A stretch of 64,000 nt of DNA from Bacteroidia bacterium (GCA_030426105.1 JAUHZI010000001.1:89801-153800); one strand, 5' to 3'; shown: positions 11,301 to 21,261, numbered from the stretch's first letter. The notes: generated by a model not told the origin, from the letters alone. A program made the numbers and translations.

Positions 11301-12836
11301 ATAGGTATATGGTCCTGTACCATTGGTTACATTTGCTGTAAAACCACCCGTATTGTCTCCATAACAATCAACATCAGTTGTATTACTTGCGTTTGCATAA
11401 TATTCATTTGGAACTAAACGAAATGGTGTTCCTGGAATACTATCAAATCCTGGCAACTCCCATGAATCATTAAACCATTCAAAACCATTCAGCGTTCCTA
11501 ATGGGATTGTATTTTCATATAAAGGACCAATAGACCAACTCCAATCATCAACTGACGAAGTAGAATCATCGGCATTTTCTCCATTTCCAAATCCATCTAC
11601 TTTGATTGAAAATGATAGCGCTTTCATGGTAAATCCAAACTGAAGTTCGTCATAGGTATGATTGCTTATGGTGTTCGTTATATCATGGAAAGGGGTTAAA
11701 TCCATATATTCATAATTACAAGGGTAAGTAAAATTGATATTGTTCCCCACCTTAACCCTTATCGAATCACTTTGACTTGGCCCTTCTACTATTGAGTTTC
11801 CAGCAGAAGGATCTGTTACAGTATATTGCACAGGCACGGGAAATTTTATCGAGGTATAAATTTCTGGACAAAAAACAAAATCTTGTTTATTAACCACATC
11901 CATTCCAAACGCCGCACTCAACAGGGTGTATTCATAGCAGACATTATATTCTCTTCTAATTGTGTCTCCGTTACTGTCTATTTCGTTTTCAAAAAAACAA
12001 GTTTCTCCACGCGATAAGTTTCTAAGGACATTACTAATCCCAGGAATCTGCATTGCTCCTAATAACTTAAAAATTTCCAACTGTACTCTGGCATAATCAT
12101 CTTCTCCATTTGCTTCTAAACATTTATCAGCTCTCAGAGTTGATGTAGTTTGTACATTAGGAATATCAAACGTACCTTTTATTCCAAACCCAGCATCTAT
12201 CTCAGCAGGCAAAACAGGAGCATAACATGTTAGTGTAGGTGATAAACAAGCATACTCTACTTGACTTTGAGAAATATCAAATATAGTTAGTGTTGTAGAA
12301 AGGTTTCCTGTATCAAAAGCACCTACTTGAGTACATGAAACAAAGCATAATAAAGGCGTTAAATAAAAACGCAAACCAAAATCCAACTCTAAACCTACAT
12401 TTCCAGTTTGGGGGAATGTTGTAAGCAGTTGAGCTGAAGGATCAACAGTATAATCTGTTTGAATAGTTATCGTCTCTCCTCTTTCAAAGTTATTATTACT
12501 TGGATAGGTTAGTAAGATATTAACAGGGTAATTCACATCAATATTCCCATCATTCCAATTTCTAGAGTAAAATGTTGCTCCAAAATACCCACTGGTACCT
12601 CCTGAAACTTGATAACCATATGTACCTACGATAGTACTAACCGTTTGGTCTTGGTTAAACGTATTATTCCAAGGCACATTGAACAATGGTAATTCAAAGT
12701 TTAGGTTAAAATTACTATTTGGCCCAAACATCCCTTGATTTGTAGAAGAGAAATTAGCAGGCTGACTAATAGTAGTAGTTTGACCATAAGTCAATACAGT
12801 CCCAATAAAAATCAAAAAAAATATTAAATACCTCAT
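8322..12836 (-). CDS. SprB-repeat adhesin with unique N-terminal domain and type-B T9SS C-terminal domain
   Basis: 1504 aa; 12 SprB modules; C-term PPNAFTPDGDGYNDTWVLENIQ...GNPLPSATYYYVI; stop overlaps the next ATG (TAATG). Confidence 0.92.
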   Translation of the reverse strand: MRYLIFFLIFIGTVLTYGQTTTISQPANFSSTNQGMFGPNSNFNLNFELPLFNVPWNNTFNQDQTVSTIVGTYGYQVSGGTSGYFGATFYSRNWNDGNIDVNYPVNILLTYPSNNNFERGETITIQTDYTVDPSAQLLTTFPQTGNVGLELDFGLRFYLTPLLCFVSCTQVGAFDTGNLSTTLTIFDISQSQVEYACLSPTLTCYAPVLPAEIDAGFGIKGTFDIPNVQTTSTLRADKCLEANGEDDYARVQLEIFKLLGAMQIPGISNVLRNLSRGETCFFENEIDSNGDTIRREYNVCYEYTLLSAAFGMDVVNKQDFVFCPEIYTSIKFPVPVQYTVTDPSAGNSIVEGPSQSDSIRVKVGNNINFTYPCNYEYMDLTPFHDITNTISNHTYDELQFGFTMKALSFSIKVDGFGNGENADDSTSSVDDWSWSIGPLYENTIPLGTLNGFEWFNDSWELPGFDSIPGTPFRLVPNEYYANASNTTDVDCYGDNTGGFTANVTNGTGPYTYNWSDGSSNTTSSTSQTNTTMASGNHHVVIEDANGCMSYASYNVTEPTEALQIGANTITGVSCNGNNDGQISLAVFGGTAPYSYSWSSGSGNSSINNIGGGAQSVTVTDANGCSLNQSFTVPEPNALEATFEIKDVNCYGGADGEVEVIPSGGTAPYSYSWSNGSTTKITRGWSAGSHTITITDIKGCTNTISFTVNQPSSAITTTASVNHVSCYDGTDGALSASSNGGTPPYAYQWADASYNSHSSYSSTANNVYASDWTAIVTDANGCIERTTFAVTQPSAPLNVGITPSHVSCKNGNDGRIDLVVSGGTPSYSFNWGNGQSGQNATNLIAGEYNLVVTDANGCAFDSTITITEPTNRLEARIKQKNVTCFGDDNGEAEIIHTGGNPPYNYSWTTGENTSIVYLLDGGNYTGTITDGNGCVITMPFTIVEAQAPIAITGTITNVDCKGNGNGEINAVVSGGIQPYKYEWHDSYYAHLYNNAPTISSLEPDTYTLVATDTNGCSTELPFQVTEPALPLSLDDTVKHVSCRYGSDAFVDLTPFGGTAPYSFNWNNGANTEDIQNLAAGQYTVVITDANGCQLTRSYSISQPGSELRIIDFEQLNVKCKNGSDGYAKVVVYGGTPEYSYLWSNGVTTDTNYHLVAGVYQVSITDSNQCTIDTTITITEPDYLLITSVVDSVRCHSFSDGKITATVTGGTLPYRIAFGDSTYSMMNTGNSLIADSLIAGEYYISVLDSNRCQYTQAVEVYEPDTLIWEIGAYPVSCYNGNDGRGNLTISGGITPYQVEWSNGSTNEDLTNVTAGEYSVIITDRNNCVVEGETVITQPDSITLSSRIQGTTCIDNYDGSIDIFIDGGVGDYSYLWSNDAITQDIYNLPGGEYYLQLMDQNGCVRVDTFFVNTSRIDCIDPPNAFTPDGDGYNDTWVLENIQNYEGATIQIFNKWGTLIFESDHNYEPWDGTYEGNPLPSATYYYVIDLHRETAPYTGPLTIVKKNK

Positions 12837-12845
12837 ATCAAAAGC

Positions 12846-13328
12846 TTAGTATTTAATTGATAAAATCGACTCTAATAATACGGGGTAATATTTTTCTTTT
12901 TCTGCTTGTTTGTAATTTGCCATTGCATATAAAGCCTCCTCTCCATCTCCTACGATATACAATATTCTTTCTACTGGCTGATTGTTGATTTGAAACAACA
13001 ACACAAAGAAGTGACCATCCTTCATTTTTTTCTCTTCTATCAGCTTCACTTTGCTTCGTTCATAATTCCTTCCTAACAAATCTTCAACCATCATATTATA
13101 AGAAACTGCCGTATCTCTTACAACACTTATTGAAGACTGTGTAATTTCATTTAAAAAAGATGTATATTCTTCTAGAAATACATAACCCTTAGGAGGTGTG
13201 ATTGTAGCATCTACATATTTCAAAAACACAGGTGTTCCATCTGTTATCGTTTTTTTACTATCTAGCTTTAATTGTGAATAAGAAATAGTTACAAAAAAAA
13301 TAGACAAGATGAATAGTATATTCTTCAT
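12846..13328 (-). CDS. Secreted hypothetical protein, first gene of the SprB operon
   Basis: 160 aa with signal peptide; 9 nt from the next gene. Confidence 0.7.
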   Translation of the reverse strand: MKNILFILSIFFVTISYSQLKLDSKKTITDGTPVFLKYVDATITPPKGYVFLEEYTSFLNEITQSSISVVRDTAVSYNMMVEDLLGRNYERSKVKLIEEKKMKDGHFFVLLFQINNQPVERILYIVGDGEEALYAMANYKQAEKEKYYPVLLESILSIKY

Positions 13329-13476
13329 AAGGCAGAGATGTTTTTAATAAACTTTAACAAGGTCAATCTACAATAAATATGTAAATTTAACTTTAATTTT
13401 TTAGGAAATCAATTATTTTTTTCTACTAAAACATAGAAAAGTACTACAACAACACTTTATAACACAACCAAAACAA

Positions 13477-14046
13477 ATGAAAATGAGATGGAGTTTTTTT
13501 ATAGTTACAATCCTGTTATTTAACGCATGTCATTTTTTTGAAGAGGAGCCCAAGGTTCTACTTTCCAAAATAGATGGAGAGGACTACACCAACTTAATAG
13601 AAGGGGAAATGAATGCAAAAAAAGCATATATTTTTATTATGGATAAAAAAAAAGACAGTGTCGATTACAATATTAGATTAGACATTGTCGACAGCTTAGA
13701 AACCTCAGATTCTATTTGGAGGAAGAAACACTTGAAGTCACTAAACATTATACTGGATGAAATATACGATGGAAATGACAAATCTTTTATTGAAAACAAG
13801 ATCTTTTCTTTCTTTATTCATTACCCTCAAGAATTTATTCAACACCTCAACAATGAAGGCTTTGACAACATAGAAACTTGGATGCTAATTTTAAACCAAG
13901 GAGTACGCTCCGCTACGACACCTGAAGATATTACTTTAAATAGTGTAGCTAATGCAGCAATTTCAAACTGCAAAAACTGTAACGAGGAGCAACAACGTTT
14001 AATTGTTGACTTCATTCATAAACTGGAATATTCCCAACAACCTTAA
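13477..14046 (+). CDS. Hypothetical lipoprotein
   Basis: Lipobox-like ILLFNAC; 189 aa. Confidence 0.65.
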   Translation: MKMRWSFFIVTILLFNACHFFEEEPKVLLSKIDGEDYTNLIEGEMNAKKAYIFIMDKKKDSVDYNIRLDIVDSLETSDSIWRKKHLKSLNIILDEIYDGNDKSFIENKIFSFFIHYPQEFIQHLNNEGFDNIETWMLILNQGVRSATTPEDITLNSVANAAISNCKNCNEEQQRLIVDFIHKLEYSQQP

Positions 14047-14091
14047 ACTTTTAAGCAACTATTTCCGTATATTAGTGTTATTAAACAGAGG

Positions 14092-16761
14092 ATGTTAAAA
14101 TTAGATAAAATATTATTATTTATTGGGTTAATAACCCCTTTACTCTCTTTTGCTACACATAACAGAGGTGGTGAAATTACCTATGAACATGTTTCTGGAC
14201 TAACTTATCGATTTACCATAACCACGTGTACAGACATTAGCGCCGCTGCTCAAGCAGATAGATCAGAATTATACATAGACTTTGGAGATGGAGAAGGAGA
14301 CACTATTCCTCGTGTAGTCCCAGTGACTCAAATTCAAGGCTTCCCTGACCATCAAAAAAACATATACATTGGCACACACACTTATGTCACTTCGGGGACA
14401 TACTACATCAAGGTAGAAGACCCTAACCGAAACGCTAATATCCTAAACATATACCCTAATGGTGGAGGAACCTCTGACAATGTCGTTTTTGCTCTACAAT
14501 CTAAACTTGTAATTAATCCATTTTTAGGAAACGGAGGAGCTAACAACTCTTTAATTTTTGATGATTGTCCATGTCCAGCTATAGCTTGTGTTGGAAAAAC
14601 TTATTGCTACAATCCCCAAGCTGTTGACCCTGATGGCGACAGTTTATCTTATGAGCTTGTTGCTCCTTTAGGACTTAATGCTGAAGCTTTACCCATACCC
14701 ACTGTTTACCTCTACCCCAATCAGGTAAACTCTGGTGGAGGGACGATGACAGTGGACCCTAATACTGGAACCATGTGTTGGGACAGTCCTCACATGGTTG
14801 GTGAATTTAACTTCACCATAAAAATAACTGAATGGAGAAATGGTTATGAGGTTGGTTATGTTATTCGAGATGTTCAACTAACGGTTCAAAACAACTGTAA
14901 CAATGACCCTCCAGTGATTGATCCTATTCCTGATGTTTGTGTAATTGCTGGAGAAACCATCCAATTCTCTGTCAATGCAAGCGACATTAATTCTGGGGAT
15001 ATTATTGACCTAACTGCTTCAGGGCAACCTTTTTCTGTAAATTCTAGCCCTGCTACATTCAACATTAATGGAAACAACCCTGTTACAGGAAACTTTTCGT
15101 GGTCAACGGATTGTTCACATATAAAAAATGGTTCTTATCAAGTATTATTTGCAGCACAAGATGACGGTAACCCTCTTTTTTCTGACTACAAACAAACTAA
15201 CATTAGAGTTATTCCTCCAAAAGTTACTGGTGTTTCAGCTACTCCTTTTGGTAACGGTGTCAATGTCAGCTGGACACCAACTTCATGCAACAATGCTGAA
15301 GGCTATAGAATATATAGAACAACAAACCCTAACTTTACGCTTCCTGACTGTTGTAACAACCCCGACCCAACCAACCATGACTTTATTCAGGCTGGTGAGG
15401 TATTTGGTCTAAACAACACTACTTTTTTTGATAACACCAGCTTAACATTAGGCATTGATTACTGCTATGTTATTACTGCGTTTTATATCTCTGGCCAGGT
15501 TGAAAGTTGCCCTTCTGATTCTAGCTGTGCTAGATTAAAAAAAGAAGTTCCTATTATGACACACGTTACAGTAAATAACACTGACAACAACACTGGAATA
15601 GATTCTATTATGTGGTCTAAACCATCTGAGCTGGACACAAATGCATATCCAGGACCATACCACTACAAAATATACCATGGGCTGAGCATCAACAACATCA
15701 ACAATTTCATTGGACAAACTAACAACTCTAATCTACTATATACCACAGACACCATATTTGTTCACAACAATATCAACACAGTTAACTCTCCCAATTATTA
15801 TCGTGTTGAACTATTCTATACCCATAATGGAAACGACAGTTTAGTTGGCTCCTCAAATAACGCTGGATCAGTTTTCTTAACAACTACTCCAAATGACAAC
15901 CAAATTACCTTGAACTGGTTTGAAAATGTACCATGGATAGACACTGCATATATCGTATACAGAAGCAACAGCTTAGGTGGAATTTATACGCAAATCGGTC
16001 AAACAAATAGTCAAACATACACTGACACTAACTTGACAAATGGACAAACATATTGTTACTATGTAAAAAGCATAGGTTACTACTCTTCTCCCGACATCAT
16101 TAGCCCTATTGAAAACCTATCTCAAGAAGTTTGTGACGCTCCAATAGACAAGACTCCTCCTTGCCCTCCAACACTCGATATAGAGGGAGATTGTGTTATA
16201 GGCATGAATAAACTAACGTGGAACAACCCCAACAATGAATGTGCCGATGATGTCACAAGATACAATATCTACTACACACCTGTTGAAGGTGATACCATGG
16301 AACTAATTGCATCCATTAATTCTGCAGATGACACTGTATTCTTCCACAATAATAATGGCTCTGTTGCGGGCTGTTACTATATCACTTCATTAGATTCTAT
16401 TCAATACAACAACGAAAGTGATTCAAGCAATGTTGTTTGTTTTGACAATTGCCCTAATTACTGGCTACCTAATGTTTTCACACCTAATAATGACGGAAAG
16501 AATGAACACTTTGCCCCTCTTGAACCTTATAGATACATAGAAAGCATTGATTTAAAAATATTCAACAGATGGGGGCAAGAAGTTTTTACAACATCTGACC
16601 CAGCAATTAACTGGGATGGCATCCATAAAGACTCTGGAGAACCTGTATCTAGTGGCGTCTATTATTATATCTGTACTGTAAACACGATTCGACTTAGTGG
16701 AATTGAACCAGTAGAGCTGAAGGGGTACTTCCATTTATTCAAAGACAATAAAGGAGAATGA
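14092..16761 (+). CDS. Secreted protein with fibronectin-III-like domains and gliding-motility-associated C-terminal domain
   Basis: 889 aa; ATHNRGGEITYEHVSGLTYRFTITTCT start; C-term LPNVFTPNNDGKNEHFAP...IKIFNRWGQEVF. Confidence 0.85.
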   Translation: MLKLDKILLFIGLITPLLSFATHNRGGEITYEHVSGLTYRFTITTCTDISAAAQADRSELYIDFGDGEGDTIPRVVPVTQIQGFPDHQKNIYIGTHTYVTSGTYYIKVEDPNRNANILNIYPNGGGTSDNVVFALQSKLVINPFLGNGGANNSLIFDDCPCPAIACVGKTYCYNPQAVDPDGDSLSYELVAPLGLNAEALPIPTVYLYPNQVNSGGGTMTVDPNTGTMCWDSPHMVGEFNFTIKITEWRNGYEVGYVIRDVQLTVQNNCNNDPPVIDPIPDVCVIAGETIQFSVNASDINSGDIIDLTASGQPFSVNSSPATFNINGNNPVTGNFSWSTDCSHIKNGSYQVLFAAQDDGNPLFSDYKQTNIRVIPPKVTGVSATPFGNGVNVSWTPTSCNNAEGYRIYRTTNPNFTLPDCCNNPDPTNHDFIQAGEVFGLNNTTFFDNTSLTLGIDYCYVITAFYISGQVESCPSDSSCARLKKEVPIMTHVTVNNTDNNTGIDSIMWSKPSELDTNAYPGPYHYKIYHGLSINNINNFIGQTNNSNLLYTTDTIFVHNNINTVNSPNYYRVELFYTHNGNDSLVGSSNNAGSVFLTTTPNDNQITLNWFENVPWIDTAYIVYRSNSLGGIYTQIGQTNSQTYTDTNLTNGQTYCYYVKSIGYYSSPDIISPIENLSQEVCDAPIDKTPPCPPTLDIEGDCVIGMNKLTWNNPNNECADDVTRYNIYYTPVEGDTMELIASINSADDTVFFHNNNGSVAGCYYITSLDSIQYNNESDSSNVVCFDNCPNYWLPNVFTPNNDGKNEHFAPLEPYRYIESIDLKIFNRWGQEVFTTSDPAINWDGIHKDSGEPVSSGVYYYICTVNTIRLSGIEPVELKGYFHLFKDNKGE

Positions 16762-16891
16762 TTTCAACTAGCTAGCATCACAACGAACGCAGTAAGTTTC
16801 TCTCTCCTCATGCTGACAGCTTCTTTTATTATAAATTAAGAAAGTGACAGTCTAAGTTCATTCAGACAACCTTTTGGCCATAAACACCACT

Positions 16892-18724
16892 TTAAAACTT
16901 AACACCTATAATCAAGATATCATCAACTTGCTCGTGAACCCCTCTCCAATCTTCTATTGTTGCGTTTAAGATACTTTTTTGCTCTATAGGTGACTTATCT
17001 TTAATTTCAAGCAAGAGGCTTCTAAAGCGTTTGTACATAAACTTTTTACCTCGTTCACCTCCAAATTGATCAGCATATCCATCTGAAAATAGATAAATAA
17101 CATCTCCTTTTTCTATTTGCACCTCATGGTTTGTATAATTTTTAGAGTTAGGTGCAAAACTTGCGATTGCAAATTTATCAGGTTTTATTTGAACTACTTC
17201 ATTGTTCCTAATTAAATACAATGGGTTATTTGCTCCTGAATACTCCAGTTTATTAGTCTTTTTATCAAAACTACAAATTGCTGCATCCATTCCATCCCGA
17301 ACTTCATTTCCTTCTGTAGACTTATTCAGGGCTTCCGAAGAAAGGCGATTCAATTCATCTAAAATGACAGATGGTTTTTCCACTCCATTCTCCCCAACTA
17401 TTCTTGTCAACGCATTTGCTCCAATCAAACTCATAAAAGCACCAGGAACACCATGCCCAGTACAATCCACAGCAGAAAAAAGAACTTTATCTTTCGCATC
17501 TTGAACCCAGTAAAAATCTCCACTAACAATATCTTTAGGTTTGAACAACACAAAAGACTCTGGCAATAAAGACTTGATATACTCATGTTGCGGTAAGATA
17601 GAATCTTGCAAACGTTTTGCATAACGAATACTAGCTGTAATATCTTTATACAAAACCTCTAAACGCTCACTTTGATGCTCTATTTCTTCTTTTTGCCGAA
17701 CGACCTCTTGAGTTCTCTCAACTACTTTTTGCTCAAGAACTCTCTCACTCTCAGCTAATTCATCCTTCATGACCAACAAAGCATGCCCCAAAGTATCTTG
17801 CTCACTTAAGGGGTTATAAGGATAATCAAAATTACTTTTCCCCACTTCATTAGCAAATGTTGTTGTACGCTCCAAGCCATCTACAAGATTATTCATAGCT
17901 ACAGCCATCTCTCCTATCTCATCATTCCCAGGATTAATATGCTCATCAGGAATAATACCTTTCCCTAATGCAATCAAGAACGTTTTCAACTCTTGAACAG
18001 GCTTTGTTATACTTATTGTAGTAAAAGTCGCAATAATAATAGTACCTATAACCAATATTGCTCCAGCAATTAAAATCCCCCAGAACAAGAGGTTAAACTC
18101 TTCATTAGTATCTGAAAATGACTGCGAACTTTCTTCTTTTTGTTGAGCTAAATCTTTATTTTTAATCAGCAACAACCTTTCAACTCTCTTTATCGTTTCC
18201 TGAAACATTGGTTCTACATCAAGCTCATAGCTTGTGCTTGCTCCCAATGCAAAAAGCTCTACCTCATAGGCTTCAAAACCTGTTAACACATCACCTATTG
18301 TCTCATAATATAGTGTTGTTGCAGACTTCACATCATTAATCACAGTATCTAACAACCCTCTATTTTCTTCATTTTGAGCACTAGACCATAATTTTTGAAG
18401 TTCATCAAGCTTTAATAAATTATCAGGAATTTTATGTTTAAGAATCTCATCAAGATTAGTTCTCTCGATTGCATCAGGTTTAGTTTGCTGATAGGTAATA
18501 TGCTGTATATACTTAAGACTATTATTCAGGCCAAACTTTAGGTCCAATAGTTCATCAACTGTAGGCTGCCCTACCTCAGTATACTCTTTATTATTGCTTA
18601 TACTTTCCTTTAATGTTGTTTCTGCTCCTTTCAAAACGGAAAGCGTCGCACCAAAAATTGTCAATAGTAAAACTCCTATTAATGTAAATCCTAACCCTAT
18701 TTTTTTACTAATTGTAAACCTCAT
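16892..18724 (-). CDS. Membrane SpoIIE/PP2C-type phosphatase with HAMP linker
   Basis: Two TM segments, HAMP-like region, PP2C-type C-term (FVLFKPKDIVSGDFYWVQDAKDKVLFSAVDCTGHGVPGAFMSLIG). Confidence 0.9.
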   Translation of the reverse strand: MRFTISKKIGLGFTLIGVLLLTIFGATLSVLKGAETTLKESISNNKEYTEVGQPTVDELLDLKFGLNNSLKYIQHITYQQTKPDAIERTNLDEILKHKIPDNLLKLDELQKLWSSAQNEENRGLLDTVINDVKSATTLYYETIGDVLTGFEAYEVELFALGASTSYELDVEPMFQETIKRVERLLLIKNKDLAQQKEESSQSFSDTNEEFNLLFWGILIAGAILVIGTIIIATFTTISITKPVQELKTFLIALGKGIIPDEHINPGNDEIGEMAVAMNNLVDGLERTTTFANEVGKSNFDYPYNPLSEQDTLGHALLVMKDELAESERVLEQKVVERTQEVVRQKEEIEHQSERLEVLYKDITASIRYAKRLQDSILPQHEYIKSLLPESFVLFKPKDIVSGDFYWVQDAKDKVLFSAVDCTGHGVPGAFMSLIGANALTRIVGENGVEKPSVILDELNRLSSEALNKSTEGNEVRDGMDAAICSFDKKTNKLEYSGANNPLYLIRNNEVVQIKPDKFAIASFAPNSKNYTNHEVQIEKGDVIYLFSDGYADQFGGERGKKFMYKRFRSLLLEIKDKSPIEQKSILNATIEDWRGVHEQVDDILIIGVKF

Positions 18725-18733
18725 GTTAGTGAA

Positions 18734-19663
18734 TTAATCAAATGTATAGACAGAATTATAGTACTCTGGATCTTTTTCCTTTAACATCTCAAGACTGGCT
18801 CTATATTTCTCATCAAAATTTAGAATTTTATAACAACCAGCTAAAGCATATATTACCTTTCCATTATTTGGTTCAGTCTCTAAGGCCTTTTCAAAATAAG
18901 GCAATCCTTTCATTGCTAAATCAGCTTTTCTTGCATCAGACTCCATCAACATCTCCAAATCAGCTTCATAATCTAAAGCATTAATAATATCTACAGCTTG
19001 ATTGAAGTAAATCAACCCAATTGCATTATAAATATCTGCTTGAGTTGAATCTAAAGCTATAGACTTTGAATAATAATACACTGAAGAATCTAGATAAGCT
19101 GCGTATTTATTTTTGTTATTATTATACTTTGTGTCATATCTATTGGCTAAAATATTATACACCAATACATCCTCCTCTCTAAAGTCTTTTTCAGGATCAG
19201 CCAGCTTATAAATAGCTTTATATTCATTATGCTTATTAATAGCCTTACCAAGATACACACCAGAGGTATCATTTAAATAATAGTTCAACTCATTTTTATA
19301 GGTATTAGCTAATGACCTGAAAGAAGATTTTAACTGTTTTACAAGTTCTTTATTAACATCCTTTTCTTGGGCTTTCAATGTAACTTCAAGTATTTTTTCT
19401 CTCAAAGAAATCTCTTTTGACTTCTTATAATAAGCTTTATAATACAACGATAAATTATACCAATTGATCGCATTGTCATTTTCTTCCTTACAATTATTAA
19501 TTGCAGAATCCATCAATGCTATAGCCTTAGGATAATCACCTTTCTCATAGGCTCGAACAGAATAATCTGTATACAAACAATATCTGTTATAGCTTTGCCC
19601 ATAGTAAGACATGCTAACAAAAATTGTAGCGAATAGTAGCGATATGTATATTCTAACTTTCAT
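18734..19663 (-). CDS. TPR protein of the YfiR/SpoIIE cassette
   Basis: TPR helices; start taken as ATG at 19663 (MKVRIYISLLFATIF), 4 nt past the upstream stop; the ORF track start at 19687 overlaps the upstream gene. Confidence 0.8.
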   Translation of the reverse strand: MKVRIYISLLFATIFVSMSYYGQSYNRYCLYTDYSVRAYEKGDYPKAIALMDSAINNCKEENDNAINWYNLSLYYKAYYKKSKEISLREKILEVTLKAQEKDVNKELVKQLKSSFRSLANTYKNELNYYLNDTSGVYLGKAINKHNEYKAIYKLADPEKDFREEDVLVYNILANRYDTKYNNNKNKYAAYLDSSVYYYSKSIALDSTQADIYNAIGLIYFNQAVDIINALDYEADLEMLMESDARKADLAMKGLPYFEKALETEPNNGKVIYALAGCYKILNFDEKYRASLEMLKEKDPEYYNSVYTFD

Positions 19664-19667
19664 TTTC

Positions 19668-20192
19668 TTAAAGCACGTCGACAGCAAGTCGAGTTAAGGT
19701 TTGACTGATAACTAATTCTTTCTTTTTTGCATTAGACTTACTAATCTCAAAGGCTAGCTTATTATCTCTAGACAAAAAATTTATTATTATTCCATTATTG
19801 AGGAGTCCTTTTTCCTCTCCAATTATAAGTGTTTTATCTTTTTTAAGCTTTTTTGCTAATGCTATAGCCGTTTGCTTATTATAAGGTGAAACATAGAGCA
19901 AATGTGGGCTTCCAACTTTATCCACAGATGAATAAAAAACAACTTCTATTTTTTGTCCTCCTACTTGTTTACCAGTATAAGCACCTTTTAATTGTTCATA
20001 AAAACTTTTATCACCAAGAACTCCTATAGTAAAATTACCAACTTTATACTTCTGTGGCCAATCAACATTTTTAGCAAATTGGTAAACATATATACCTTTA
20101 ATTTTATTATTTGCTTTAGTAGCACTAGACTGTCCATACACAGCTACAGAACTGTATACTACTAAAATAAATATGTATAAAATTATTCTCAC
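19668..20192 (-). CDS. YfiR-like (DUF4154) periplasmic protein
   Basis: Signal peptide, then KGIYVYQFAKNVDWPQKYKVGNFTIGVLGDKSFYEQL typical of YfiR-like proteins. Confidence 0.8.
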   Translation of the reverse strand: MRIILYIFILVVYSSVAVYGQSSATKANNKIKGIYVYQFAKNVDWPQKYKVGNFTIGVLGDKSFYEQLKGAYTGKQVGGQKIEVVFYSSVDKVGSPHLLYVSPYNKQTAIALAKKLKKDKTLIIGEEKGLLNNGIIINFLSRDNKLAFEISKSNAKKKELVISQTLTRLAVDVL

Positions 20193-20296
20193 TCTTTTAT
20201 AAACTCATGCTATAATGAATATGCAATATAGTATTTTTTATTGACAATGTTTAGCATCACCAAAATTATACCATTCTACTGTTCCCCCAAAAAGCG

Positions 20297-20626
20297 CTAC
20301 TTATTTTTACCGAAAGTCTTCTTGGGGACTTTTTTATTAGCTCTCCTTTTATCACTAATATGCCCTTGCTTTTTACTCCTTTTTTTAACCTTTCTCTGAT
20401 GCTTTTTTCTTGATTTAGATGCGAAAGGACTCAGATTAATGTCAGCTCGATATGACTTTTGAGGCCTACTACTAAAAGGGTTTGCCCCAGCCTTTAAAGG
20501 TTTACTTTTCTTTTGGAACAAAGGTTTACCTTTAGGTCGTTTCTTCTTTTTTTTCTTTTTAGAAGAAGGGTCACGATACTGTCCGTAAGAGTTATTTACA
20601 ACACCCCCAACGAAAAGCAAAAACAA
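20297..20626 (-). CDS. Small Lys/Arg-rich secreted protein
   Basis: 109 aa, KKKKKKKRPKGK tract; apparent signal peptide; no ATG in frame, TTG at 20626 is the track start. Confidence 0.5.
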   Translation of the reverse strand: MFLLFVGGVVNNSYGQYRDPSSKKKKKKKRPKGKPLFQKKSKPLKAGANPFSSRPQKSYRADINLSPFASKSRKKHQRKVKKRSKKQGHISDKRRANKKVPKKTFGKNK

Positions 20627-20665
20627 TATTATTAATAGTTTATTGATAGTTGAAAAGATTACTGT

Positions 20666-21181
20666 TTACTCTCCTCCTTCTATTGACAAGTTCTGTGCCA
20701 TAGTCTCTAAATCTCTATCAAACATATAAAGTCCACCTTTATCTGCACCAATTAATTGCAGTTTATCTAAAATCGTTCTAGCTAAAGCTTCTTCTTCCAT
20801 CTGCTCAGAAACATACCACTGCATGAAGTTATATGTTGTATAATCTTTTTCGCTTAAACATAAATCAACAATGTTATTAATACTTTCTGTAACATTTAAC
20901 TCATGCTCTAAAAGCAATTCAAAAATATTAGAAAGTGATTCAAATTCTTTAGGTGGCTGACTTAATCCAGGAATCAAAGCATTTCCGCCTCTTTCATTTA
21001 CAAAACGAATTAACTTAAGCATGTGAAAACGCTCTTCATCACTATGTTTATATAAAAAATTAGATGTTCCTGTTAACCCTAATGATTCTGACCAAGATGC
21101 CATTGCTAAATAGAATTGAGAAGAAGATTGTTCCAACTCTATTTGCTTATTTAATGCTGTCTGTATTTTCTCTTTTAACAT
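20666..21181 (-). CDS. Ferritin
   Basis: 171 aa: QIELEQSSSQFYLAMASWSESLGLTGTSNFLYKHSDEERFHMLKLIRFVNERGG. Confidence 0.95.
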   Translation of the reverse strand: MLKEKIQTALNKQIELEQSSSQFYLAMASWSESLGLTGTSNFLYKHSDEERFHMLKLIRFVNERGGNALIPGLSQPPKEFESLSNIFELLLEHELNVTESINNIVDLCLSEKDYTTYNFMQWYVSEQMEEEALARTILDKLQLIGADKGGLYMFDRDLETMAQNLSIEGGE

Positions 21182-21261
21182 AATATTCGATTTTATGTTT
21201 CAAATCTATTTAAAATAGGTCGATTTATGAAGCAATAAAATGATTTATTTGTTAAAAACAA

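Noticed and set aside
5209-12836. Dense periodic repeats that might be taken for CRISPR or satellite DNA
   Set aside because: Periodicity is about 220-240 bp, the copies diverge strongly and all are in frame as SprB protein modules
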